This document shows, in pieces, positions 1-10,091 of a stretch of 64,000 bases of DNA; the first letter of the stretch is position 1, and each line of letters starts with the position of its first letter. Below the pieces are notes generated by a model, which ran no database searches, had not been told where the DNA came from, and saw only the letters and a program-made list of their open reading frames with translations. This stretch comes from Bolinopsis microptera (Eukaryota; Ctenophora; Tentaculata; Lobata; Bolinopsidae): NCBI RefSeq assembly GCF_026151205.1, contig NC_087077.1, positions 11,258,983 to 11,322,982 of the forward strand. The letters are read 5' to 3'. The position numbers and the translations under genes were made by a program.

Positions 1-106
1 CTGTACTCTTAAAAGTTATGTTGTGAAGTGTGAACAAGTAAAAGTTATAATTTGGTAAAAACTAAGACAGACACCTTAATCTAAGTATCTAATTATTTTG
101 TTTCAG

Positions 107-723
107 TTCACCAGGACACAGTTTAACGTTGTACACAGAGAGCACAACTGATGTGACATTATGTTGTGATAACACAGCAACCCAACAGACTCTACCTGAG
201 GATCTAGCTCTAACCACCACTCACCATTTATTGGGTTAGCTTGAATATTTTATAATATAAAGCCCAATATAAATTTCGTTATGAAAGAGTATAATAATGG
301 TTAAAAACAAGGAAGAAACTTACAATACCAGGGTCATCTTGGAAATAATAACGAGTATTGAGGGAAAACTTAGTATAATTATTGAGAATACAGCCTTAGG
401 TTAAAATTACTGTCTTTCAAAAACACAATTAAATTACAGATGCAGTGCACGCGGGAGGCTGTGTGGACAGCTCACACCAGTATCTTGTTCTCCTCTACAT
501 GGCACTGACTCAACACCACGTGTCCTCTGTTCGGCTAGGACCCTTAACTCCTTACACCATCTCATTTCTCCGTAACCTTAAACTCTTTTTTGGCATTGTT
601 TTTAAGATTAAAGTTGAGAAAATAAATGTGGATGAGCCTGGTAATAAAAAAGGTTTGGGCTCTACTTTGGTTATGTCTTGTTTGGGTATTGGATTTGAAA
701 ACATGAACAGATCGATGACTTAG
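107..723 (+). CDS. RCL1: RCL1, RNA 3'-terminal phosphate cyclase-like protein (3' part)
   Basis: Partial gene; its 5' part lies outside the window. Two exons are visible: 107-234 (after tttcag) and 440-723 (after attacag, stop TAG). The intron is 235-439 with a GT donor, and the split codon gives Asp, so the frame runs on for 136 residues. The second exon reads GGCVDSSHQYLVLLYMAL, then RLGPLTPYTISFLRNLK, and ends near CLGIGF. This matches the C-terminus of animal RCL1 (GGCVDS.., LGPLSPYTIEFLRHLK, CVGIGF). RCL1 is the nucleolar cyclase-fold protein that works with BMS1 in early 18S pre-rRNA processing and lacks cyclase activity. It is told from RTCA by its closer likeness to the RCL1 C-terminal tail. 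The identity is family knowledge; the spliced frame is seen directly. Confidence 0.87.
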
Positions 724-2095
724 GACCTTTGTTATGTATCTGGTGTAAGCTGTAATATTTTTCTGCCGACCTGATTTTAATCTATTTTTAATTGTTTTTG
801 AGAGTTTTCTCTTCTGGGGCATTTATTCGTAACTTATTTACTGACAGAAATTGTGAATTTTGCTGATGAAGTTTTAACAGTTTTAACACAACACACTTTC
901 ATTATTGTGGTATTTGAAATTAGAATTATTCTCGACAAAAGCCACGTCTTCACCAAGAGTTTAACATTTTAGAAGCGAAAAACAAAATAATTTACCTAAC
1001 AATTTGATTATTAGCGCGATTTTGCCTGATATGAGACAAATTTGTCGCTACAAACTTTCTAAACGTATTATAATATGCAGTGAGTGGGACTGGGGAACTG
1101 TGCAATCTTGCATTAATAATCTTGTTTTATTATTCTGTTGAACTGGTATTGTTCTAGTATTCCGGTATTGGGAAGGCTGCACGTGTTGCAGCGTGTCAGT
1201 CAGTGTCTATTCTCTTAGGGGTCCCGATTTCGGAGTCCCCACCTCACCCTCGCGGGGAGACTGCCTTTCAATGTACGTATCGAGAATAACTCGGGCCGAA
1301 AAGTCAAACATTTTAAAAGTTTTCCTGGAAACTACATACATTTCTCCACATAACAGTTCATGTCACCCTGATCATTATTAGCCGAAAATATTTTTCAGGA
1401 CCTAGCCCTCGAAAATTTTTCCTGGAAATTAATAAAATTTCTGATTGATATCCGGCCGATCACCTTCTAACTTTCTAAACTACTTAATATAGTCGGATAT
1501 CCGATCAATTTTTAAATTGTATCACTGCCAGAGTGAAAACTGAAATTGAGTGGAATTTGAATTAAAATATTGTCAAATTGTTACTATTCTAGAGGGTAAA
1601 AAAGAAAATTTTGATTACGTAATCAACGACCAAAACCCCCCCCCACTCAACTGCTCATTTAATCACTTACGGCTTTACGGAATATTAAAAATAGTAAAAT
1701 TGGGCCGAGTTTATAAATTATAAACCTCGGCGCCTTTAAAACATGATCTTAGTGAACTTTTAGTTACTAGTATTAAAGTCTTAAATCGTGCACAATAAAA
1801 AGTATTGCTCTCATAAATATTATAACGTGGTAGGCAACAGAGTTATTCTAATAAATGACAAGACGTAATTTGCGTCAGAAAAACTGAACACTTCCGTGTC
1901 CGATCATCTCTTGTGATTCGTATGAGCTTTGAAAATTGGCTAAAATCTAATTAACAAGATATCGCGCAGAATAAGCGTCTGGAATAGCTGGTAGAAAATT
2001 AATATGAAAATTATCTGGGAACTGATCTTCTATATGCTTTTCTGTGCAGGAAAGTTGTAGCATATTAATCGACGACACATTCCTTTCCTATAAAA
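724..2095. other. Intergenic, no gene seen
   Basis: AT-rich sequence downstream of RCL1 with no ORF that resembles a protein. At about 1600-1650 there is a short relic (gattacgtaatcaacgacc followed by a C-run) that also occurs inside the MITE at 2657-3043. At about 1705-1770 a diverged copy of the repeat seen at 3298 and 3502 (aaacctcggcg..., catgatcttagt...) is present. Confidence 0.5.
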
Positions 2096-2295
2096 TGCAA
2101 AAAATTATCATTTTTTGCATTTTAGGGGGTTCCAAAAAGGGGGGTTTCGGGGGGTCGGCGAATGTATCCAATGGTTCTCAGGAATAGTTCTGAAAAATCT
2201 GAAATTTCCAAAATGAAAACGACAGACTGTACATCTCAAGATGGATCTAGAAAGGTCAATTACTATAGTAATCGGGGCATGAGTAATCGGGGCAT

Positions 2296-3774
2296 CAGTG
2301 GCGTAACGTTGCCTGTTGGCCCCCATGAATACAAGCAATGAAAAGGTTCGACTGTGTTAAAAAGGACTTTCTAAGAAGTACCCACTTGATATGCTTTGTT
2401 GATATTTTATCTTTATCACTCCGCATCTGTTTTTGCAAAACCAAAAAGCATTTAGTGTTATCACTTTCCTCATACGTGTAGTGCAAACAAATTTAAAATT
2501 AGCCATAAGTCAACGAGCTAAAGCAGTTAATATTACTAGTAGCTAAAAGTTGACTAAGATCATGCGAAAAAAACCGCCGAGGTTTAGGATTTATAAACGG
2601 GACTCAATTTTACTACGTATGTGATTTATTGGGTCAGGAATATCGAAGAGAATATAGGGGTCGTTCACATATTACGTAATCAATATTTTGGCAATTTTAC
2701 CCCCCCCCCCCTCCGTAATCAACCGTAATCAAGACCGAACCCCCCCTATATAACGTAATCAAGGTTTGACCCCCCCTCCCGTAATCAAGACCCAGCTATC
2801 ACAACGGATTAATGAATGAAATAATCGCAAAGCACTTACTAAACGAAAATTGGTTTAAAAAACGAAAATTTTGATTACATAATTAACGAAAATTGTCCAA
2901 TTGGTATTTTGAAAATCGGTAAAAAATTAAACTTTTGATTACATAATCAACGACCAAAACCCCCCCCCCCCCCTAGGCCCCCGTAATCAACCGTAAGCAT
3001 TTGAAACCCCCCTCGGCTGATTACGTCATATGTGAACGACCCCATTTTAATCGACGACACAATCCTTTCCTATATTTCCTTCAGTTTTCCTGATCCATTG
3101 ATCCAATAGACCAGTGATCTAAAATCACATACAGGAATGTAGGCAAGAAGGCTTTCCTGTTTCCGCTTATTGCAGCAAGCGACGCGACCATCGACCTTAG
3201 CAGACTCGAGATCAGACACAGGATGACAGGAATTTTAATGTTCTCTTCGATATTCCTTACCCAATAAATCACATACGTAGTAAAATTGGGTCGAGTTTAT
3301 GAATCCTAAACCTCGGCGGCGTTTTTTGCATGATCTTAGTCAACTTTTAGCTACTAGTACTATTATTCTATTAACTACTTTAGCTCGGAAGCCAGCGACC
3401 GTCGACCTTAGCAGACTTATGATCAGACACAGGAATTTAAATGTTCTCTTCGATATTCCTGACCCAATAAATCACATACGTAGTAAAATTGGGTCGAGTT
3501 TATGAATCCTAAACCTCGGCGGCGTTTTTTGCATGATCTTAGTCAACTTTCAGCTACTAGACTTACTATTAACTACTTAAGCTCGTTGACTTATGGCTAT
3601 TTAAATTTTTTGCACTACACGTATGAGGAAAGTGATAACACTAAATGCTTTTGTTTTTGCAAAAACAGATGTGGAGTGATAAGAAGGGTATTTCTTAGAA
3701 AGTCATTTTTCAGAGAAACTAGAAAGTGCTTAAGACCCTGGTCATTAGAAACACCCCTAAAAGACCATTTTTGA
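2296..3774. repeat. Large imperfect inverted repeat with internal tandem copies
   Basis: The stretch about 2340-2656 read on the minus strand matches about 3240-3720 read on the plus strand. Shared blocks include cctaaacctcggcgg, gatcttagtcaac, acatacgtagtaaaattggg and a block that would encode LHYTYEESDNTKCF in both arms. The right arm holds two direct copies, with gttctcttcga at 3240 and again at 3443 (period about 203). A MITE (2657-3043) sits in the middle. The left edge at 2296 begins CAGTGGCGTAACGTTGCC, the terminus of the hAT-like family found complete at 8837-9146. It looks like a composite or foldback transposon remnant. The family is not recognised. Confidence 0.6.
2657..3043. mobile_element. 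MITE with 26-bp terminal inverted repeats (GGGGTCGTTCACATA...)
   Basis: The left end GGGGTCGTTCACATATTACG and the right end CGTCATATGTGAACGACCCC are inverted copies, 26 bp with one mismatch. The 387-bp interior is full of C-runs and short taatcaacg repeats and has no coding capacity. No clear target-site duplication is visible. Relics of the same family lie at about 14781-14891 and 52803-52880. Confidence 0.75.
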
Positions 3775-3935
3775 AAACGGATGCCGTTTATCTAAAAGTA
3801 AAACATGGTGACATTTCGGAAACTGAAAATGGTTGCATTGTTTTCTACGTCTAAAACTGGCCTAGTGACAGTAATTTGGTGATCGTGCGCGTGGGTCTTT
3901 TGGCCTGAAAAAAAAAACAAATTATTGCAGGGGGA

Positions 3936-4376
3936 TCGGAATTTTGTCCCGGCCGGGACCGGGATGAAACTGAAATCCCGGCCGGGACTGGGATCAGCTT
4001 AATCCCGGCCGGAACCGGGATCGGGACCGAGATTTTCACGATATTTCTAGTATTAATTTGCCACCTGCTAGAGACCTAAGAGAAGCAGAGGATGACAACA
4101 TTGATATCAACATCGTTATATCTTCGGATTTAGATGAGCCTGAAATCTAATCAATCCTTCGAGTTTCGATTTTCATTTCGATTAGTTCGATTCTTAACAG
4201 TCGTTTCATTTGTCTAAGTCAAAGTAATAGAATATGAATTTGAAGCTAAATTGGATTAAAAAGATCGAAATTCTGTTTTGAAAATCCCGGCTAATATCCC
4301 GGCCAGAACGGTAATCCCGGTCGGGACCGGGACCGGGAAAAAATGCCAAATCCCGGCCGGTATCCCGGTCGAGCGA
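3936..4376. repeat. CCGG-rich short-period repeats
   Basis: Two blocks (about 3936-4035 and 4285-4376) are built from variants of atcccggccgggaccggg in imperfect tandem. They flank about 250 bp that contains an open stretch ending in a Glu/Asp-rich peptide (AEDDNIDINIVISSDLDEPE, stop near 4148). The blocks are strikingly GC-rich for this AT-rich window. They may be internal repeats of a degraded DNA transposon. The class is not recognised. Confidence 0.5.
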
Positions 4377-4399
4377 AGCACTTTTGTGAAAACGAGCAC

Positions 4400-6075
4400 G
4401 TTTTCTCACGAAAGTGCTTAAAAGCCATTATACTTTCAATTAAATGTTGATTCTGTCGACTGAAGCTTATAATCGATACTTACAAAGCTAAATTTTCACG
4501 ACGGATCGATTGGCAATGATCACAAACTTCAGAAACGCTACCTTCCCCGTCAAAATTGCCGATTTGTCAATGGAGGAGAACTTTTTAAGGAGGCATACAC
4601 CAAAACAGGGGTTTGTGTCGGCCAACCTAAATCTCTAAATGACCTCAGGAACTTCAGTGACCATCTAGCGCACCGTCTCCGCACGAAACAAATTTTGTTT
4701 GAGAACCCCCATTTCTTTAATCGAGCATTTCCTGGTTAAAGTACATCTTTCGGAAAAAATAATTGTTTTGGTTGAGATGCTATAATTAAATTATTTTTTG
4801 TGATATCGAGCCAACATTTTTAGCTAAATTGTTCTTTTCTACAGGCATGTCATATTTTTTTAAATCGCATCTTAAAAGGATGTGTTGTTACAACCTTTTT
4901 AAGTCAACAAGAAATGCGGCCGCTTTTCTTTTGTGGATGGCCGCTCAATTTCCCGATCCGTGATCATGATGGCGTATTTATCATATTCCATACAACCTGG
5001 GGACCCCAGGCTTTACTGATTATACTTTATAAGCATGCAGATATGGCGGAATGATAAGCCGAGCGCCGCCCAGTTAATTCCATAATAAATTTGAAAATCG
5101 TATATATTTCTATGTAACACTAACCATATGTTTATTGTTTATGCACCTGATATGACACGGATCTGTGCAAAATGGTAATACTATAATACTAACTCGAAAT
5201 AACATGCTATCAATTAGTGCCTAGCTAGTTGGATAATGGTACGTACATGGTGAAATTAACGATTTACTTGATCGGTTCAGCGTTGCGCGCCAATACCAAT
5301 TTAATTCAGATTTCAGAATATTGCGCAAAATAACTTTGCGGAGTGACAAACTCCGCAAAGTTATAACTTATAGGGCACGTACGCTCGCAGGCACGCACGC
5401 ACGGTCGCAAAGCTACCATATACAAAAAGAATCCTCGTTCGCTAACCCTTGTCCTTGACTCTTTTGTGCCTTCAGCACTTTGAGTCATGGATCGGGAAAA
5501 AATCTGAAATTGTCCATTTCAGACTTATTTTGACAAAAAAGTCTGTCAGGAAACATCGGATTGTTTTCATATTTCACATTAAATTGTTCTCAGAACTCTG
5601 GCGCAGTTTTTGGTGCCCTCAAAAATGTGTTCAGTCAACTGGAAAGTTGATGTTTTGGACCCCAAAAGTTACAAAAAATTATCATATTTTTCAAAATTCA
5701 AACTATAATTTGTGATTTTGAGGCACTTTCCGAGAAGTTAGGATGAGGAAACCTTTCATAAGTCTCAAAAGTCGACAAAGTACCTTAGAAACATAGTGGG
5801 TGCAGTTTAAATTTGACAGCAGCTATGAGCTAGCCCAGAGCAATAACAGAATTGAAATCTTTAAAATAAATTTGCACAAAATGAACCTTGGTGTACTTAA
5901 GCACTTTTTTCAGTAAACAGCAGAGATTTACTTACATCTTTTCTGCCGGAATGCATTGATGGCACACTTTGGCACAGAGCACATGTTTGTTCGATAACTA
6001 TCGCCTCAACCTGTATGGAATACTGAGCGCCGCGGCCATATCTGGAAATAATATTATTTACACACGTACGTATTA

Positions 6076-6080
<5 letters not shown>
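4400..6080. other. Intergenic, no gene seen
   Basis: No supported coding exon. A perfect 14-bp inverted repeat with a 7-nt loop lies at 5330-5364 (ataactttgcggag / ctccgcaaagttat). The longest open frames (for example 5449-5715) have no recognisable protein features. Confidence 0.5.

Positions 6081-6082
<2 letters not shown>

Positions 6083-6108
<26 letters not shown>
6083..6108. repeat. (AT)n microsatellite
   Basis: About 13 uninterrupted AT units. Confidence 0.9.
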
Positions 6109-6239
6109 GCTCGCCTAGTTTACTAAGCTTGAGCACTCTAGGGAATGAATAGATCTACCGTTCAGCTTAAATGCAAAGCTCCTAACTTGTAATGAGTTTG
6201 TAGAGCACTCTGGTACCTATGTAATTCATTCATTATTAA

Positions 6240-6312
6240 GGCCTTGGTGGCCCAGTGGCGCGGCGTAGAGCCAGTAATCGCAAGGTTGCTGGATCGATAC
6301 CCGCCATCGGCA
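6240..6312 (+). repeat. tRNA-like SINE head with pol III box A and box B
   Basis: Contains TGGCCCAGTGG (6248-6258), which fits a tRNA box A, and GGATCGATACC (6291-6301), which fits box B (GGTTCGANTCC) with one or two changes. Between them, ccagtaa/ttgctgg (about 6271-6292) can fold as an anticodon-arm-like stem. The acceptor stem does not close cleanly, so it is read as a tRNA-derived SINE head, not a working tRNA. It lies 22 nt before the hammerhead ribozyme at 6335, so the two may form one element, as in the schistosome Sm-alpha repeats that pair pol III boxes with a hammerhead. Confidence 0.55.
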
Positions 6313-6334
6313 AAACCAACCTTGATGATTTGAG

Positions 6335-6375
6335 CCATACTGATGAGTCCTAATAGGACGAAACACTGTGTCTAT

Positions 6376-6377
<2 letters not shown>
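6335..6377 (+). ncRNA. Hammerhead ribozyme, type I, short stem III
   Basis: Self-cleaving RNA motif. All conserved core positions are present: CTGATGA (6340-6346); stem II GTCC-TAAT-AGGAC with the G10.1-C11.1 pair; GAA; stem III of A15.1-U16.1, C-G and A-U closed by a CTG triloop; then cleavage-site C17 at 6372. Stem I pairs CCATA (6335-6339) with TATGG (6373-6377) perfectly. Predicted cleavage is after 6372. A very short stem III is characteristic of the hammerheads carried by Penelope-like retroelements and related retrozymes. An (AT)n tract and a Penelope-like element follow directly. The fold is read from sequence; activity is inferred. Confidence 0.88.

Positions 6378-6408
<31 letters not shown>
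6378..6408. repeat. (AT)n microsatellite between ribozyme and Penelope element
   Basis: About 15 AT units directly after stem I of the hammerhead and directly before the open frame of the first Penelope-like copy. Confidence 0.85.
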
Positions 6409-6412
<4 letters not shown>

Positions 6413-7373
6413 AGACACTAACTTCTTAGAGCAGAGAGAGGTCTATACACGTTACCTTCTAGCCCGAGGTTATCATTCCAGTATTATAGAAGATGCCTTT
6501 AACAAATTTAGTGATATAGCTAATAGGAAAAACTTGTATACCCTTAAAGACAAGGATGAGTCGACTGCCTGTTTAATACCCATGGTGATGGATCAAAATC
6601 CAGCACTTCCCAACATGGGGGGCATTATCCATAAGTATAAGCACCTTCTCAACCTTGATCCGGCCCTGAAGAAGCTGGTACGTGCGGACAGTGTATTCGT
6701 GAGTCATCGAAAGAATCAAACTATCGGTGGCATGCTTGTACACAATAAGTACCGTGCCAGTGGAACTTTAAACTGTGATAATGAGAGAGAAACAACTGCA
6801 AGCCAGATCCAGGAACCAGACTCCGAAAGTCTAAGGGCGGTTCCCGGGGCTGTCGACCCAGGGTGCCATGCTTGTGGTAAATGTTATGTTTGTAAGCAAA
6901 ATTTCCTGTCCCCCTGTTCCAATTTTAGTAGTCACCATTCTAAACAAGTTTTCCCTATAACTAAGTATATATCTTGTCAGAGTTATAACCTCATTTATTT
7001 AATGGAGTGTAAGACTTGTAAACAGTCGTATGTCGGTTATACTACCTCAAATCTCCCTAAGAGATTCTCTAACCATAAGAGTCACATAAAGAAAGGTATA
7101 AGAAGTTGTAAATTAGTTAACCATTTTTTAGATATTGATCATGATTTAGATTTTAGTACCATAGCCTGCTATAATTCCTCACTTAGTAAGCACCTTTCTG
7201 TCATTATAGTAGACGCTTTAGTATTTGAGCCTAATATTAGTAAAGCAGACAAAGAAAAGGCTATGGAAGCTAGAGAGGGGTTCTACCAGACCCAATTGAA
7301 AACCCTTGAACGGTTTGGGGGTATGAACACCCTTGATAGTAACCATCTACTTTTTAAATCTGCCGGAGCTTAG
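6408..7373 (+). pseudogene. GIY-YIG endonuclease portion of Penelope-like ORF
   Basis: The open frame begins inside the (AT)n tract and ends at TAG 7371-7373, about 321 residues. It starts with RYLLARGYHSSIIEDAF, the segment that follows the RT thumb in Penelope proteins. Next comes a linker with a Cys-rich motif (CHACGKCYVCK). The GIY-YIG-type domain reads LIYLMECKTCKQSYVGYTT, with an Arg in the following helix (NLPKRFSNHKSHIKK). A C-terminal AREGFYQTQLKTL could supply the catalytic Glu. The reverse transcriptase is lost by 5' truncation, so it is called a pseudogene although this part has no internal stop. It resembles its neighbour at 7780-8583 but clearly belongs to a different subfamily. 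Confidence 0.75.
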
Positions 7374-7758
7374 TTTTAGTTTTAGTATATTTTGTAGATT
7401 TTATTTAGTTATACCATTATTCCAGAGACGTGCATATTACATTTTTTACTTAAGTATAAATTTTACAGGTTTTCGTTGTGATTTTAAGTGATTTTCCGAG
7501 AATCAGTTATCAGTATTTAGATAAGAGATAAGATAAGAGTACATTTTTAACGGCTTTCAGTTTCTTTTTTAAATTTCAGTTCATCAGATTTTCCCACTGC
7601 TTTTAGTTTGTATTTATTCTCAATTGTATATGATTCGTATTTGTTGTAGTTACTTTAATGATATAATTTCTCAGAATTGATGTAAATAAACGATGCAAAG
7701 ACTTTCGAAGATCTAATCACAACCGCTTTCTTTTATTGTGTAGAAGTCCAGCCATGAA
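6409..7758 (+). mobile_element. Penelope-like element, 5'-truncated copy 1
   Basis: The element starts at the end of an (AT)n tract and runs through an endonuclease ORF (stop at 7373) and about 385 bp of AT-rich 3' sequence to another (AT)n tract at about 7759. The reverse-transcriptase core is absent; only the segment after the RT thumb and the GIY-YIG endonuclease remain. No long terminal repeat-like unit other than the upstream hammerhead is visible. Confidence 0.72.
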
Positions 7759-7779
7759 ATATATATATATATATATATA

Positions 7780-8583
7780 AGCTATCTTGTGGCAAGAGGT
7801 TATAGCAATAGCTTAATTAACCAGGCCTTTAATAAAGTGGAAACCAAGAGCAGGCTCTCCTACTATCAACAACAGAGATATAAGGAGGATGACAGTAGCA
7901 AAGGGAGACTCATTCCCCTTGTAACAGATTTCAACCCAGGTCTCCCCAACATAGGACGGATACTTAACTCCCACAAGCACATCCTCCGTCTAGATCTCGA
8001 GCTTTGCAAGGTGATTGACCCTGATGGTATTTTCACCTCTTTTAGAGGGACAAAAACACTTCATGAGATTCTTATTCATAGCAAACTCCCTCCTGTTGAA
8101 GAGCCAGCTGTAGAAGATCCAGGCCACGCCTCTCCAGACACAGCTGAGGATTCTGATTCTGGAGGTTGCTTCCCTTGTGCTAAGAAATGTGATCTCTGCA
8201 AAAACTTCCTGAAACCATCAACCACAATCGGCAGTTTCCACACCAACCAAGTATTCAGTATCAAAGGACGATTGGACTGTGATACCAAAAATGTTGTGTA
8301 CATAGTTAATGATAATATTTGTAAGTTAAGTTATATAGGATGTACTTCAGACTCTTTAAAGGTTAGATTTAGGAACCATAAATCCCACATTAAAACTCAA
8401 AGAAGGACCTGTGAACTTTCCTGCCATTTTATAGATAATGAGATTTTGCACAATCTTGACCGTACAACCACTAAGTTGTTTACCAGTACTTTAAGTAAGG
8501 ACATTAATGTTTCTATTATAGAGCAAGTTGACGTTGGGAATTACATTTTACCGACATTTGAAGTCAAGGCGTTGTTTTACTGA
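7780..8583 (+). pseudogene. Penelope-like element copy 2, GIY-YIG endonuclease fragment
   Basis: The open frame enters from an (AT)n tract (7758-7779) with SYLVARGYSNSLINQAFNKV, almost the same protein position as copy 1, and stops at 8581-8583. It carries a Cys cluster (CFPCAKKCDLCK) and the domain VVYIVNDN..KLSYIGCTSD with R and H in RFRNHKSHI. It ends 18 bp before the next (AT)n tract. It therefore lacks the C-terminal helix with the Glu that copy 1 keeps, and the endonuclease should be inactive. RT domain absent. Confidence 0.72.
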
Positions 8584-8598
8584 TAGTTGTGGCTAACT

Positions 8599-8601
<3 letters not shown>

Positions 8602-8640
<39 letters not shown>
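8602..8640. repeat. (AT)n microsatellite
   Basis: About 19 AT units at the 3' edge of the second Penelope copy. Confidence 0.9.
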
Positions 8641-8643
<3 letters not shown>

Positions 8644-8836
8644 GAGGTCAGGCCGGTGGCGCGCGTGCATCACGACCTTCGGCGTGCGAAAAGTGGCATG
8701 CAACGTATGTCTGATGTCAAGATGTCTGATGTCATCATTACATGTACAATGTAGCTTTTATTTGTTTGATTCGAGAAATTATGTCAGGAGCTTCGAAGCT
8801 CAATTACTTCACAAGACCATGAATCACCTCTACAAT

Positions 8837-9146
8837 CAGTGGCGTAACTTAGGGCCCCGCAGACCCCGCTGTGCGGGGGGGGGGGGGGGGGGGGGGGGGG
8901 GGGCGCAATTTTCCTGAATTTTAGGTCCAATTTAGCGTTCGGTGGACGCGAAAACAATATTTGGGGTACCTTTTTTGCTTCAGGGGGGGGGGGGGGGGGG
9001 GGGGGGGGCGCAAAAAGCTGTAGGGGGGGCGAGAAAAAAGTACCCGACCTTTTTTTTTAATTTTTTAGGGACACAAAAAATTTAGGGGGGGGGGGGCACT
9101 TTTCGTCACTGAGCGGGGGGCGCCAACAGGCAAAGTTACGCCACTG
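8837..9146. mobile_element. hAT-type MITE with poly-G tracts
   Basis: Both ends are CAGTGGCGTAACTT (14 bp inverted, perfect). The flanks are tctacaat (8829-8836) and tctacaag (9147-9154), an 8-bp target-site duplication with one mismatch, which is diagnostic of the hAT superfamily. The 310-bp interior holds long G-runs (8875-8903, 8984-9008 and others) and no transposase. Solo termini of the same family occur at 2296-2324 and at about 53488-53508. Confidence 0.82.
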
Positions 9147-9154
9147 TCTACAAG

Positions 9155-10091
9155 TACAATATGACAACAAATCGTTCAAACTTGTCAGTGGCGAGTGACA
9201 CCAACAAGATCATTAAACCAAAATACAAAGTAAAACGACAATTTATGAATTTGGAAATAAATGTAATCTATTAAAACTGCCACTTGGGTGCAGTGTGGTA
9301 AACAGATTATTTCTCGGCGGTATATAATTAAGATGTAGCACTGCCCAGTTGTACACTTCCAGTTGTTAGACAAAAATCAAAGAGATCGAATTCCATCGTG
9401 ACAGGGACACGCATGTCAAGCGGAAAAATCCATAGGGCCCAACTGAAAAGCGAACGAGCTTCGGTTTCCCATGTATAGTGGCTAAAATTGAGATTCACAA
9501 AATTTTTGCCTAAATTCGAAACTGGGCAGTCTAGCAGAACGGGAATAAAATTACATCCAAAGAGCTCTGTTGCGGATTGCAGTTCTTAATACACACAGAC
9601 TAAATTTAAATACGCTGCAACAATACAAAATATATAATAAATTTGCTCAACAAGAAAGCAACGAATACTCTCACACAAATCTTAAATATTTTCGTTCCCA
9701 CTCGAATCGTTACAGAAATTATTGGGTTAATATCTTAATTTAGTTAATGTTTAAAACACAACGTGCGAATGGTTAATAGAAGATTGTTAAAACTCGGGTT
9801 GACATAAAAAGAAAAAAAAATCCACGGAAAATTTGTACAAATTTCGTGACCCACAGGAAGAAAAATAACAATTTATAGGACGGAAAATCAATCAAGAGCA
9901 CCTTCAGTGTGGGACATTTCGACATCACCCAGCAGCTGAGATTCAACTCGCTGATTTTCGGCTACCCCACCCATAAATAAGTTAATAATAAAAACGGAAA
10001 TCGAAATCGAGCGATCGACTCCCATCGGATCAGAACGATTAAAGAAACAGGGGGGCCAATGGAAAATGTCAGTAAGCAAATAATGTCTTGA
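9155..10091. other. 3' flank of importin-alpha gene, no gene seen
   Basis: AT-rich sequence downstream of the importin-alpha stop codon. No coding signal and no clear polyadenylation hexamer were found on the minus strand close to the stop. Confidence 0.4.

Noticed and set aside
4030-4150. C-terminal end of a hAT transposase (AEDDNIDINIV...)
   Set aside because: Too short and without diagnostic residues; described within the repeat entry only.
8875-9008. Poly-G runs as assembly gaps or artefacts
   Set aside because: They recur inside several defined MITEs with proper termini, so they are taken as real, although exact lengths are uncertain.
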